NCBI RefSeq assembly: GCF_014837145.1
Contig: NZ_JACYFS010000004.1
Coordinates: forward strand, 186,001 to 250,000
Origin: Chryseobacterium caseinilyticum
Lineage (GTDB): Bacteria > Bacteroidota > Bacteroidia > Flavobacteriales > Weeksellaceae
Direction of reading: 5' to 3'
DNA: 64,000 nt
Shown here: positions 17,271 through 26,146 of the stretch, in pieces
How the letters are laid out: each line of letters begins with the position of its first letter
How positions within the stretch are numbered: the stretch's first letter is position 1
Made by a program: the position numbers and the translations under genes
Notes under the pieces: generated by a model
What the model saw: only the letters and a program-made list of their open reading frames with translations
What the model was told of the DNA's origin: nothing
The model's database searches: none

Positions 17271-19598
17271 TTAAAATTTAGGATAGAAATAAGTTGTCAA
17301 AATCTCATCAATTGAATATTTAGCTAGCGAATTTCCTTTAGATAACTCTTTACCTAGTTCAACTAGTTTTACATACTCTTCTGATTTTTTATCAAGAGTG
17401 TAAATGTTTGGGATAGGTATATCTTTAGTGTATGTTTGCCCTAGGTAATAACCAGACATTATAGGTTTAGAGAAGATTGAAAGAAAATTATCAAATATCC
17501 CGCTTGAAAATACAGATAAATAAAAGAAAAAATCATCATCGCTCATTGCTCTTTTGGAGCTCCATGCATTCCCCCGTTCAACTACAAAGTCACCAACATT
17601 ATCAAAACCAAAAGAATCTGATTTGCCAAATTCTGTTGAGAACAATCTTTTTTCTTTTTTTCTTAACCATGCTCTATGCTCACTTAGTAACCACCAATTA
17701 ACTTCAGAATTTCTAGGTCTATTTGTTAATACGTTTTTGTACTCAAGTAATCTGAAATAAGAGTATGGTGCAAAATCTAATAATTCTCCTTCACTTTGAA
17801 ATAGAGATTTTTCTTCGTCATAAGGATACCAGATATAATTTTTTAAAGTGATTACACCATTTTTAATTGAGTCATTTCCTATTACTTTTCTGTATAAATG
17901 TTTCTCTGCTTCAGGAATGGAATCAAAAACTTCTTTTGATATGATAAATGCATTGTTATTACCACTTCTTATTCCCTGTTTAACTGTAAATATTTTTGAA
18001 ATATGAACCAGCTTGTTATCTAAAATAAACCTTTCAGTATTCTTTATGAAATTATTCTCCTTAAGAGAGATAATATTCCATGAATCTTTAACAAATGGAA
18101 ATGATGTTGGGGTATATATGCTATACTTTTTTTCGTCAATTGATAATTCATTGTTTTCTGTTGACTTTCTCAACTCTCTAAGTGCCTCCTGTACAGCTCC
18201 TTTTTCATTTTTTGCCCAAATTACTTTCGGTGTTAATGCTGACTTAGGTTTTTTTCCTATAAATAAGCTAACATCTGTTAAGGCATCTTCAAAGACAAAA
18301 TTTCCTAATTTCGCAATTAGTTTAATTGTTAATTCTTCCTGAAATTCATTTCTTAACGAACTATATGATTCTCTTTGTAAAATTGATGATGGGAGGACAC
18401 ATCCTAAAATTCCAGAACCAGCTAGCGCTCCTTTTGCCTTATAAAAAAAAGCACTTGCTTGATTTGGCTTTCCTTTTTTAAAAGATTCTGATAAAGTATC
18501 TAATATAATAGTTCTACTTTCCTTGTTCTTAATAAGTTCCCATGAGACAAAAGGAGGGTTCATTAGTACTATATCATTATTTTGACCCCAATTTTCTGAT
18601 AAAGAATCTTCAACTAACTTTAAGTCAATGCTTAAGTTATTTTGCCATTGTGTTCTATTTTCATACTCTAAAAGAAACCTAGAGGTATTGATAGCACTTT
18701 CTGATATATCAAAGCCCTTTATAGATACTCTTCCCTTGTAATCTAATTCCCGTAATTGTTTAAGTACTTCAATTAAAAATTCTGAAGACCCACAAGCTGG
18801 GTCAAGAATGATTAATTCATTCTTTTCAATATCAATTTCTTTCAAACAATTTTCTACTATACTTCTTGCAATGTATTGTGGAGTATAATGTATACTTGAG
18901 TAAGAGTCTGTTTTTGTTATTAGTTTACTAGATACTCCTCCAAATAAATCTCTCTGAGGGCTAAAATAAATCACTTCTCTATGAGCCTCCTGAAACAAGG
19001 CTCCTGAAGTATGCCTCAAAATCAAATCAAGATTAGGCTTTATGGACTTTATCCCAGATCTTATTGTTTCAACAAAATATTCAAACCTATCAGGAATATT
19101 TTCTACATTAAATCCCCAATCCTCAAATTTAATAGTTGAAAAATCTTCTTCAATACTTACTAGCAACAGATATAATAGATTTAAAGCTTCTTTAGCATTT
19201 TCTTTTTCAAGGGTAAGATTACGTAATTGTCTAAAAATGTCTATTATAAAAGGGACAACATCATTTTGAGTTTTAAATGATTTTAATAATAGATATTCAT
19301 AAAACTTTTCAGAATTAGATAACACTTGTGTTTTAGAAACTTCTTCAACAGAGTTATTGTACCAATTGAAGATTTTTAATTTATCTTCTCCTAATATTAA
19401 ATAATTTTTGGTATTTGTAGACCAAGAAGACTGAAAATATGTTTCAAAACTATCATCACTCTCAAAAGATTGAAAACAAAAATCTGAAGTTCCTCCATTA
19501 AGCATAAGGAACCTTTCCTCTCCATTTTGTGGTACAAGATGCATAGGTAAAAGTCCATAGTTCTTTTTCCAAAAATTTTTATCTCCAAGATTTCCCAT
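17271..19598 (-). CDS. N6-adenine DNA methyltransferase, TaqI/Eco57I-like
   Basis: 775 residues. HYTPQYIA (motif X region) precedes SAM-binding motif I LDPACGSSEFLI (about 265-276) and catalytic motif IV NPPF (347-350). The C-terminal half (from about 500) has the KVIGNDSIKN and FSTEFGKSDSFGF segments expected of a target-recognition domain of the TaqI C type. The N-terminal 230 residues are helical and unrecognised; no nuclease motif was seen in them, so a fused type IIG enzyme is possible but unsupported. The ATG at 19598 is preferred over a start 27 codons upstream because TATTTTTG lies four bases before it. Codon use is AT-richer than the neighbours, and direct repeats enclose the module: signs of acquisition. 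Confidence 0.88.
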   Translation of the reverse strand: MGNLGDKNFWKKNYGLLPMHLVPQNGEERFLMLNGGTSDFCFQSFESDDSFETYFQSSWSTNTKNYLILGEDKLKIFNWYNNSVEEVSKTQVLSNSEKFYEYLLLKSFKTQNDVVPFIIDIFRQLRNLTLEKENAKEALNLLYLLLVSIEEDFSTIKFEDWGFNVENIPDRFEYFVETIRSGIKSIKPNLDLILRHTSGALFQEAHREVIYFSPQRDLFGGVSSKLITKTDSYSSIHYTPQYIARSIVENCLKEIDIEKNELIILDPACGSSEFLIEVLKQLRELDYKGRVSIKGFDISESAINTSRFLLEYENRTQWQNNLSIDLKLVEDSLSENWGQNNDIVLMNPPFVSWELIKNKESRTIILDTLSESFKKGKPNQASAFFYKAKGALAGSGILGCVLPSSILQRESYSSLRNEFQEELTIKLIAKLGNFVFEDALTDVSLFIGKKPKSALTPKVIWAKNEKGAVQEALRELRKSTENNELSIDEKKYSIYTPTSFPFVKDSWNIISLKENNFIKNTERFILDNKLVHISKIFTVKQGIRSGNNNAFIISKEVFDSIPEAEKHLYRKVIGNDSIKNGVITLKNYIWYPYDEEKSLFQSEGELLDFAPYSYFRLLEYKNVLTNRPRNSEVNWWLLSEHRAWLRKKEKRLFSTEFGKSDSFGFDNVGDFVVERGNAWSSKRAMSDDDFFFYLSVFSSGIFDNFLSIFSKPIMSGYYLGQTYTKDIPIPNIYTLDKKSEEYVKLVELGKELSKGNSLAKYSIDEILTTYFYPKF

Positions 19599-19602
19599 AC
19601 TG

Positions 19603-19610
19603 CAAAAATA
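19603..19610 (-). promoter_or_regulatory. -7 promoter element of the methyltransferase gene
   Basis: TATTTTTG on the minus strand, four bases before the ATG, the same spacing as at recJ, predicting a leaderless message. Confidence 0.5.
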
Positions 19611-19679
19611 TACAACTTTTATCTTTATGGTTATTTTTTTTAAAAAAATTATATTAACATTTAACACAATCTTATCCAA

Positions 19680-20059
19680 TATAAAAAAATCACAATAAGA
19701 CCGCTAACCAATTCTAGACGGTCTTTACCCCTTTCAGCAACACCCTGCAGCCACTTTCCAACGGTATTCACCCCCTTGATGAACATCCTTACCCCCCCTT
19801 CCGAAGGGGGTCCCCTCCTTGCCAACCTCCTACAGCCCCTTATGAAACCGTCCTGACCCAGTTCTACAAGAGGGTCGGGATGGTTATGGAAGGCCTGCAG
19901 GTATCTGGAAGGGCATTTTTAAATTTTTACCTGAGATTTAAAATTTGAAATCCTTCCGATCATTAAATAAGAGCAGATCGGGAACTCCGCGATGAAGAGG
20001 TGAAGACTCTGCGTATGAGATCAAAGTCGGGAGATTTTGCGCAGCGAGGCAGCGGGGTG
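19680..20059. other. GC-richer non-coding stretch inside the island
   Basis: No convincing gene. It contains an inverted repeat AAGACCG / CGGTCTT (19697-19703 and 19719-19725), a G/C-block palindrome CCCCCTTC / GAAGGGGG near 19797, and a long stretch whose base composition is clearly richer in G+C than the flanking genes. Both strands have short open stretches without family signatures. It may be decayed element sequence or a genome-specific intergenic repeat. Confidence 0.4.
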
Positions 20060-20118
20060 AAAAATGTGTTTTGCACTGAAATAATTTCCTTGAGATAAAT
20101 TTATTTACCTTTTTCTGG
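20060..20118. repeat. Imperfect direct repeat, copy B
   Basis: Matches 16365-16427. It overlaps the last codons and stop of the membrane-protein gene ending at 20101 and continues into a relic of the GH43 gene start (GTG CAA AAC ACA in place of ATG CAA AAA CAC). Confidence 0.75.
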
Positions 20119-21126
20119 CCTGCGCCAAATAAAACCATCCAACAGATAATGGGTAAGCTGGGGAATGACCAACAGAGGAATAAGGAACTGAAACCAAAAT
20201 TCGGAAAGCTTAAAATCCCAGGACAAATGTTCACGCCAAACTAAAATCTCCCAAAGGAACTCTTCGAAAAAGGCGAATGTAAAAATGACAGCGATAAAAA
20301 GTAAAACACCCAAAGTAGATTTAAAAACCGATAAATGATTTAACTGAGTCGGTTCCTTCTGCTTAATTTCTCTGATGTAGACTAATGCAACATAAGGAAT
20401 TCCGTGCGAAATAACATTCAGAAGGGTAAAAACCACATCATTATTAAAGTAAACAATTCCAAAGTACCAGGACAGATAAGTCCCAATAATCAAAGCATTT
20501 TTAGGGAGACTAATTTCTTTGGTTTCACTGATTTCAATAACAGTTTTAAATATCCATACTGAAAGGATAATGAAATATAAAATTCTGAGGAAAGGAACAT
20601 AATCGGGTATATTCTCAAACCACTGAAATTCATTTTTAACAAACCAATTGAACGCTCTTTCTGTTTTAAACCAGTACAGCATCGGGAAAATTGTCGCTGA
20701 ATAGATAGCAACCTCATCTATTTTTTTGCTCCAGTTATTTTTTTCAGATCGGGCATAAATTCTCATGAAACCATACTGCTGTCTGATGAAATGAAAAACA
20801 GCAATCAACGCCAGAACCGACCAGAAAGTAAGACTTCCCAACTGATATAATATTAATCCTAAAATCCAGCTCAGCAGAGGAATACCGTAGTATAAAAGTT
20901 TTCTTTTTTGAATTTCTGCTTTTACGAAATACGTTTTAAACAATGTTGAATAGACGTGCGCAACATCCACAAAAACAATCAGAAAAAGCCATGTGTAAAA
21001 TGAATAATGATTTTCCAGTCCCTGAATCTGTTTCTGAAAAAGAAAAATGATCAGTAAAATAATAAATGGTGGTGACAGAATGAACCAACCGTCTGTTTTC
21101 GCATTATGTATCCAAGGCTGTTTCAT
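20101..21126 (-). CDS. Polytopic membrane protein with conserved-looking His residues, last gene of polyamine operon
   Basis: 341 residues, about nine hydrophobic segments. Family not recognised with certainty. Polar residues inside or next to the segments are notable: DVAHVYSTLF, VFHFIRQQYGFMRIYAR, VISHGIPYVALVY and QLTHYLLDGFIWRR. Spaced His, Arg and Asp residues of this sort occur in membrane metal- or haem-binding enzymes (for example desaturase- or Brp/Blh-like proteins), but that is only an analogy. It starts 48 nt after the FAD oxidoreductase gene. The ATG at 21126 replaces a TTG ten codons upstream. Confidence 0.65.
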   Translation of the reverse strand: MKQPWIHNAKTDGWFILSPPFIILLIIFLFQKQIQGLENHYSFYTWLFLIVFVDVAHVYSTLFKTYFVKAEIQKRKLLYYGIPLLSWILGLILYQLGSLTFWSVLALIAVFHFIRQQYGFMRIYARSEKNNWSKKIDEVAIYSATIFPMLYWFKTERAFNWFVKNEFQWFENIPDYVPFLRILYFIILSVWIFKTVIEISETKEISLPKNALIIGTYLSWYFGIVYFNNDVVFTLLNVISHGIPYVALVYIREIKQKEPTQLNHLSVFKSTLGVLLFIAVIFTFAFFEEFLWEILVWREHLSWDFKLSEFWFQFLIPLLVIPQLTHYLLDGFIWRRPEKGK

Positions 21127-21174
21127 TGTATGATTTTTATTATCAAGGTTATACAAAGTTTTTTACTGATCGGA

Positions 21175-22770
21175 TCACAACATTTCCTTTGCAGTTCTGA
21201 TTCCCTGATAAAAGGCTTCCTCAAAAATTGAAATTCCGGATAAATCTGAATGCGCAAAGAAAATCCTGTTGTCAATAGACATTTTTGCTTTTTCGGTTTC
21301 TCTACCAAAAATCTGATTCGGAACCGGAGCAATCATCGCATGACCGATTTTGTGAAACTGTATTTCTACAATATATTCTTCAATTAAAGGATGTGCTTTT
21401 TTTAAATCTTCCAAAACCATATTCCGAAGCTGTTCTTCTTTCATAGAATACAGTTTCTTCCGTGCTTTTCTGCAATCGTCCGAAGAAAAACTTTTATAGT
21501 AGGTGATGACTTTTTCGCCCGTAATCTGACCAATATTCTGATGCTGATCGTAAATGTATCCTAACCCTTCAGAACCGTAAATCACATTATCCCACGCTAA
21601 TTCTTCATCTCCGCCAAAATCATTTTTCAGCGTGATGGTGGTTAAAAGCCATGGAACATAACTGAAAGATTCTGTATTTCTATTTTTAAAAATTCTGCCG
21701 TTGACGAACTGAGGTGTTGCAAAAAGAACTTTTTCGGCAATAATCTTTTTTGTTTTATTCTGAACAATATCGAAACTTAGAACCTCAACGTGATTTTCTC
21801 TCAAATGAACATCAAAAACTAAATTCTGAGTCATTTTTTTGCCTTCAACGTGTTTTGAAAAATGGGTAACCAATCTTGCATTTCCTTCAGGCCAGGTAAA
21901 AATCTGATCTTTATATTTTTTGCTCCAGTTATTTTTTCTTCCGGCGAAATAGTGAATTCCGGACCATGCCGAAACGTATTCAATACCTAATCCGTAATCA
22001 TCTCTGCAGGAATAATCCAGAACCCAAAGCAGTTCTTCAGATTTAAAATCATTTTGACTCAGCCAATCCTTAAAAACGATTTTTTCAAGTTTTAAAACCT
22101 CCTCTTCCCTACCCGAATCCTCAACAGGAATAGCAAACCAATATTTATTCTGATGATCTTTTTTCAAACGAAATTCATTCATCAATGCAAAAAACCGCTT
22201 CAGTTCATCCTGAACATCAGTGGAGATTCCTTTTTGAGGAACGAGATCATTTTGCCACGAATTTTTATAAAACAACCTTTCCTGCTGCGGAAAAGTCATT
22301 TGATATTCGTCTAAAATCGGCTCGCCTGTTTCATCTTCTCCCAAACATATTTTACATTCTTTCAGGAAGTCGATAATTTCTGTATTTTCTTTATTGGGTA
22401 AAGGTAGATAATGCGCTCCCAAAGGAAATTTTGAAAACTTATTCTGTCCGCCGGAAGAATTTCCGCCAAGATGATTTTCCATTTCCAAAAGAAGATAGTT
22501 GCTCTCTTTATTCTGGTTTAAAAACCGACAGGCCGAAAGACCGGAAATTCCGCCACCAACAATCAGATATTTAGTATGAATTTCTTCCGAAAATTCAGGA
22601 AAATCTTTAGCCCAGAGCCGGTGACCGAGAACATGATTGGTTCCTGTAATTTTAAGCAAAAAAGATTTGCCCTTCTTATCGCAATATTGCAGAAAAGGAA
22701 GAAAAAGGCTGCCTAAAACGATGGTTCTGAGGAAATCTTTTCTACTGTATTTTGCCCCACTCTTCATCAA
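21175..22770 (-). CDS. FAD-dependent oxidoreductase, amine-oxidase-like, exported
   Basis: 531 residues. A SRKDFLR motif followed by a hydrophobic stretch ending LPFLQYC (Cys30) suggests a Tat-type signal, possibly of a lipoprotein. The FAD-binding motif is YLIVGGGISGLSA (68-80); DxxGGNSSGG-like contacts and the C-terminal FFAHSDLSGISIFEEAFYQG segment are those of flavin amine oxidoreductases. Such enzymes oxidise amines including polyamines. The gene overlaps the upstream aminopropyltransferase by 29 nt, so both are translated together. Substrate is inferred only from context. Confidence 0.8.
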   Translation of the reverse strand: MMKSGAKYSRKDFLRTIVLGSLFLPFLQYCDKKGKSFLLKITGTNHVLGHRLWAKDFPEFSEEIHTKYLIVGGGISGLSACRFLNQNKESNYLLLEMENHLGGNSSGGQNKFSKFPLGAHYLPLPNKENTEIIDFLKECKICLGEDETGEPILDEYQMTFPQQERLFYKNSWQNDLVPQKGISTDVQDELKRFFALMNEFRLKKDHQNKYWFAIPVEDSGREEEVLKLEKIVFKDWLSQNDFKSEELLWVLDYSCRDDYGLGIEYVSAWSGIHYFAGRKNNWSKKYKDQIFTWPEGNARLVTHFSKHVEGKKMTQNLVFDVHLRENHVEVLSFDIVQNKTKKIIAEKVLFATPQFVNGRIFKNRNTESFSYVPWLLTTITLKNDFGGDEELAWDNVIYGSEGLGYIYDQHQNIGQITGEKVITYYKSFSSDDCRKARKKLYSMKEEQLRNMVLEDLKKAHPLIEEYIVEIQFHKIGHAMIAPVPNQIFGRETEKAKMSIDNRIFFAHSDLSGISIFEEAFYQGIRTAKEML

Positions 22771-24256
22771 AATAGCGTACTAAAATTTGATTATCCAAAC
22801 GGTTGACTTCCACAGAATCTGCTTTCATATCTTTTGTGAAATACGACATCTGCGGAAAGTTGTAGTCATAAAATTTAAGATTCGGAATTCTTCTGTAAAT
22901 TTTATTATTAATCGGTTCAAAAGACGCCATAGAAAATCCCCACTCTCCGAAAGACGGAACGTAAGTGTGATAAGCGTTTGTGAAAGGAAAAATCTGATTC
23001 ACCGTTTTTTCTATGCACCAGAAAGATTTCGGTGCAAAGTAAGGTGAAGTGGTCTGAACCACAATTTTTGTATCCGCAGTTGCTGCTTGTTCAAGCTCAT
23101 GATAAAACTGCAATGAATAAAGTTTCCCTAAACTGTAATTGGACGGATCGGGAAAATCGATAATAATGACATCAAATTTTGCCTTGTTTTCTTTAATCCA
23201 GATATACGCATCTTTATTGATAACTTTCACTTTTTTATCAGACAATGAGCTCTGATTGAGTTGGCGCATTGTTTCATTGGTTTTAAAGAAATCCGTCATT
23301 TCACCATCCAAATCAACGAGCGTGATATTTTTAACGTCCTTATATTTTAAAACTTCACGAACGGCAAAACCGTCACCTCCACCAAGAATTAAAACATGAT
23401 CAACTTTCTTTGCCATAGACATTGCGGGATGAACCAAAGCTTCGTGATAACGGTATTCGTCGGTGGAAGAAAACTGAAGATTGTTGTTTAAATATAATCT
23501 GAACTCTTTATTATTTCTCGTTAAAACAATTCTCTGATAAGGCGAATTGTTGGTATAAACTACATTTTCACCATATAATTTCTCTTCAGAAAACGATAAA
23601 ATTCTGTCTGAAAAAATGAATAATACCAAAAGCAAGAGGAAAGCTCCAATAGATTTTATTTTAAGGGAAAAAGGATTTTTTAAGTCTTTTTTCAAATAAA
23701 AACATAAAAATATAGCAATCGAAATATTAATTAACCCGAAGAAAAGAGGTGTTTTAATAATTCCAAGATTCGGAATTAAAATCAACGGAAATAAAATGGA
23801 TGCCAATAAAGCTCCTACATAATCGAAGGCGAAAACGTTTGAAACTAAATCTTTAAACTGAACTTTATCTTTCAGAATGTTCATCAGTAAAGGGATTTCA
23901 AGGCCAACTAAACATCCCGTTATAAAAACAAAAGTATATAAGGCCCATTCAAAATTTCCAATTGTATTGAATAACAGAAACAGGACGACAGAGCTTATTC
24001 CACCTACAATTCCGACCAGAATTTCAATTTCGATGAATTTATCTATTAAACTTCCTTTGATGAATTTCGCCAGATAAGAACCCACTCCCATCGAAAAGAG
24101 ATAGACGCCGATAATGAAAGAAAACTGCTTCACAGAATCTCCCAAAAGGTAACTCGCCAAAGCTCCTGCAACCAATTCGTAAATCAATCCGCAAGTTGCA
24201 ATAACGAATACTGAAGACAGTAAAAGAAGTTCTAAAGACAGTCTTTTTTTATCCAT
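22742..24256 (-). CDS. Membrane-anchored spermidine synthase-like aminopropyltransferase
   Basis: 504 residues. The first 220 carry about seven hydrophobic segments; the C-terminal half is a spermidine synthase fold: YLNNNLQFSSTDEYRYHEAL, LILGGGDGFAVREVL (Gly292-Gly296), VDLDGEM and IIIDFPDPSN (Asp367, Asp370). Soluble SpeE lacks the membrane part; fusions like this are common in clusters with SpeD and DUF350. It should transfer aminopropyl groups from decarboxylated SAM to an amine at the membrane. The ATG at 24256 overlaps the DUF350 stop by 8 nt; the longer reading frame from 24304 would overlap DUF350 heavily and is rejected. Confidence 0.88.
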   Translation of the reverse strand: MDKKRLSLELLLLSSVFVIATCGLIYELVAGALASYLLGDSVKQFSFIIGVYLFSMGVGSYLAKFIKGSLIDKFIEIEILVGIVGGISSVVLFLLFNTIGNFEWALYTFVFITGCLVGLEIPLLMNILKDKVQFKDLVSNVFAFDYVGALLASILFPLILIPNLGIIKTPLFFGLINISIAIFLCFYLKKDLKNPFSLKIKSIGAFLLLLVLFIFSDRILSFSEEKLYGENVVYTNNSPYQRIVLTRNNKEFRLYLNNNLQFSSTDEYRYHEALVHPAMSMAKKVDHVLILGGGDGFAVREVLKYKDVKNITLVDLDGEMTDFFKTNETMRQLNQSSLSDKKVKVINKDAYIWIKENKAKFDVIIIDFPDPSNYSLGKLYSLQFYHELEQAATADTKIVVQTTSPYFAPKSFWCIEKTVNQIFPFTNAYHTYVPSFGEWGFSMASFEPINNKIYRRIPNLKFYDYNFPQMSYFTKDMKADSVEVNRLDNQILVRYFDEEWGKIQ

Positions 24257-24464
24257 GAACCGCCGAACCGATGATGATGGAAATCCCAATAATAAACGAA
24301 CCAAAAATAATTGCCAACGCTACATTTTTGTTCTGTGCAATCTCATGCCATGTTTTTTCAGGAGTCAGTTTTTCGATGATGACGTAGCAAACTAACAGAA
24401 TTGCAATTCCTAAAAATGAATAAATTACTGAATTGATTACCGGTAAAAAGTTTATGTTTTCCAT
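24249..24464 (-). CDS. DUF350 membrane protein
   Basis: 71 residues, two hydrophobic helices separated by KLTPEKTWHEIAQNKNVALAI, ending GSFIIGISIIIGSAVHG. The pattern is that of DUF350 (E. coli YjfL), which is found with PspA-like, DUF4178-like and polyamine-ligase genes. Function unknown. It overlaps the aminopropyltransferase gene by 8 nt. Confidence 0.85.
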   Translation of the reverse strand: MENINFLPVINSVIYSFLGIAILLVCYVIIEKLTPEKTWHEIAQNKNVALAIIFGSFIIGISIIIGSAVHG

Positions 24465-24477
24465 AATGTTTTATTTT

Positions 24478-24678
24478 TTATTTGTGATAATATCTGTAAA
24501 ATCCGTGTGCTCCGCCTGTTCTGTGAGTTCTTGTTGTTCCGTCCCGGTACTTTTCTGTTTTTTCGCAGTCGCAAAGTTGGTTTCCATCATACGTCAGGTA
24601 GGCGAATAGGCCCAGAAAAAAGCTCCCTAAAAGAAGAATCATAAAATGCTTTTTGATATAATTAATAATGTTTTCCAT
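24478..24678 (-). CDS. Small membrane protein of the polyamine operon
   Basis: 66 residues: one transmembrane helix (about 12-30), then a short soluble tail with LCDCEK and a Thr/Arg/His-rich end (TTRTHRTGGAHGFYRYYHK). Family not recognised. It lies 3 nt after DUF4178 and 13 nt before DUF350. The CxC pair and terminal His cluster could bind metal. Confidence 0.7.
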   Translation of the reverse strand: MENIINYIKKHFMILLLGSFFLGLFAYLTYDGNQLCDCEKTEKYRDGTTRTHRTGGAHGFYRYYHK

Positions 24679-24681
24679 GAT

Positions 24682-26142
24682 TTATGAACTTTGAGGATAT
24701 GGTGAATTGGAACTGTTCTTCCATTTAGAAACATTGAAAAGATATCTTCCCCAGTAAATGATACTGAAAATGATGATCATCGTAATTAAAATGATGATAA
24801 AATTCCAAAATGAGACCGGGAGCCAGGTTGCTTTTACAGTAACTGAATTATTGATGGGAGTTGTAGATGAATTAACCGCCTCGGCATTAATTAAAGAATC
24901 CAGTTTCTGATGGCCGAAAGATTCCCTTGCCAATTTTGCAACAGCCGAAGTGTCTTTCTCTAAAGATTTTCCATCGCTGAAAGTTGTACTGTTTCCTAAA
25001 GCTGTTTCGGTAACAGTCACTAATCCCGTATTATCTCTGGATATTTCTACACGGGAATCCGGAGATCTTAAATGATCCAAAGGAGTGATTACGGAACCAT
25101 CTTTTTCGGCAGAAACAGCAAAATGATATTTCCCGGATGTTACTCCACAAATATTAAAATCCGCAGACTTATTTCCTTCACTCCAGCTTTCTCCGTCTTC
25201 ATAACCGTGATATTCTTCAATATCTTTTGAAGCATACGTGATCTCATTCGTCTGCTCATTGACAAGACTCAACTGAAAATTTGCCCATGAATTATCTACG
25301 TCCGAATGCGACTCAATCTTCAATGGAGCAGACCCGCCCGAAAGTGTAAAACTTTTGGAAATCATTTCCCTGCTTTTCACGTCTTCAAATTTAATAGCTT
25401 CCTCAAAAACAATATTATTGGTTCTGGAATATGATACATAGAGCTGCAAAAGACAAATTAGAAGCCCTGTAATACAGAAGACAGTTACCGTTTGTTTAAT
25501 ATCAAAATAATAAGGCTGAACAATCCCTATTCCCGAATAATTGGGCATTTGAGAAATTCCGAAAGATTTTTTAACGGTAAATTTAGAAATATGTTTTCCA
25601 AAAAAATAGTGGTTCGTATTTCCAGACTGTTCCTGAGAAATTATTTCGGTTCCGTTGACGTATTCTTTGTATTTTGCCAATTTAAAACTCAGTTTGTCTT
25701 CGAAAAAACCGGTTGCAGAATCTATTGAACACGGCGTAGTTTCGTACCAGCGGTAATTTTTTGTATTTAAAACAGCTATTCTGTCATTCTGTTCCTTTTT
25801 TACATCTTCAGAATGAACAGACTTCAAAAAAATCCAGTGACCATCACTTTCGCTGAGAAAAGCGTCGTTATTTTTGTAATCTTTGAGGAAATATTCTCTC
25901 CAGAAAATATCTGAACCGTATTTTCTGACGATAACTGCGATGACGGTATATTCAACATGTTCGATCACACCTTTCTGACCGACTTCCAAAACAACGTTTT
26001 CGGTTGGTTTTTTGACAGCTTTTTGAGATGAATTTCTGTTTACATCAATAAGTTTACTGCAGGACTTACAAATATATTCTGTGATATTGAAGGTAAGCTC
26101 TGATTTATTTTCTGTATTACAAGAGGGACAAATGTAATGCAT
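24682..26142 (-). CDS. DUF4178 protein with N-terminal zinc ribbon
   Basis: 486 residues. It starts with a zinc ribbon (CPSC near 5-8 and CKSC near 25-28), followed by DUF4178-like sequence (VEYTVIAVIVRKYGSDIFW, REYFLKDYKN, HWIFLKSV). A transmembrane helix lies near the middle (VTVFCITGLLICLLQLY), then a beta-rich exterior domain and a second helix near the C-terminus (about 445-470). DUF4178 recurs beside DUF350 and SpeD; its role is not established. The ATG at 26142, 4 nt after the speD stop, is chosen over an upstream start overlapping speD. Confidence 0.82.
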   Translation of the reverse strand: MHYICPSCNTENKSELTFNITEYICKSCSKLIDVNRNSSQKAVKKPTENVVLEVGQKGVIEHVEYTVIAVIVRKYGSDIFWREYFLKDYKNNDAFLSESDGHWIFLKSVHSEDVKKEQNDRIAVLNTKNYRWYETTPCSIDSATGFFEDKLSFKLAKYKEYVNGTEIISQEQSGNTNHYFFGKHISKFTVKKSFGISQMPNYSGIGIVQPYYFDIKQTVTVFCITGLLICLLQLYVSYSRTNNIVFEEAIKFEDVKSREMISKSFTLSGGSAPLKIESHSDVDNSWANFQLSLVNEQTNEITYASKDIEEYHGYEDGESWSEGNKSADFNICGVTSGKYHFAVSAEKDGSVITPLDHLRSPDSRVEISRDNTGLVTVTETALGNSTTFSDGKSLEKDTSAVAKLARESFGHQKLDSLINAEAVNSSTTPINNSVTVKATWLPVSFWNFIIILITMIIIFSIIYWGRYLFNVSKWKNSSNSPYPQSS

Positions 26143-26146
26143 CTTT

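Noticed and set aside
20060-20118. Direct repeats as short target-site duplications of an insertion sequence
   Set aside because: At about 60 nt they are far longer than normal IS duplications, and no transposase or integrase gene lies between them.
19938-20234. Minus-strand frame of 98 codons spanning repeat copy B
   Set aside because: It overlaps the end of the 341-residue membrane gene in another frame, has no family resemblance, and its C-terminal part comes from the GC-rich non-coding stretch.
24249-24304. Longer N-terminus of the membrane aminopropyltransferase (start at 24304)
   Set aside because: It would overlap DUF350 by over 50 nt and add a polar stretch before the first helix; the ATG at 24256 gives the normal beginning and an 8-nt overlap.
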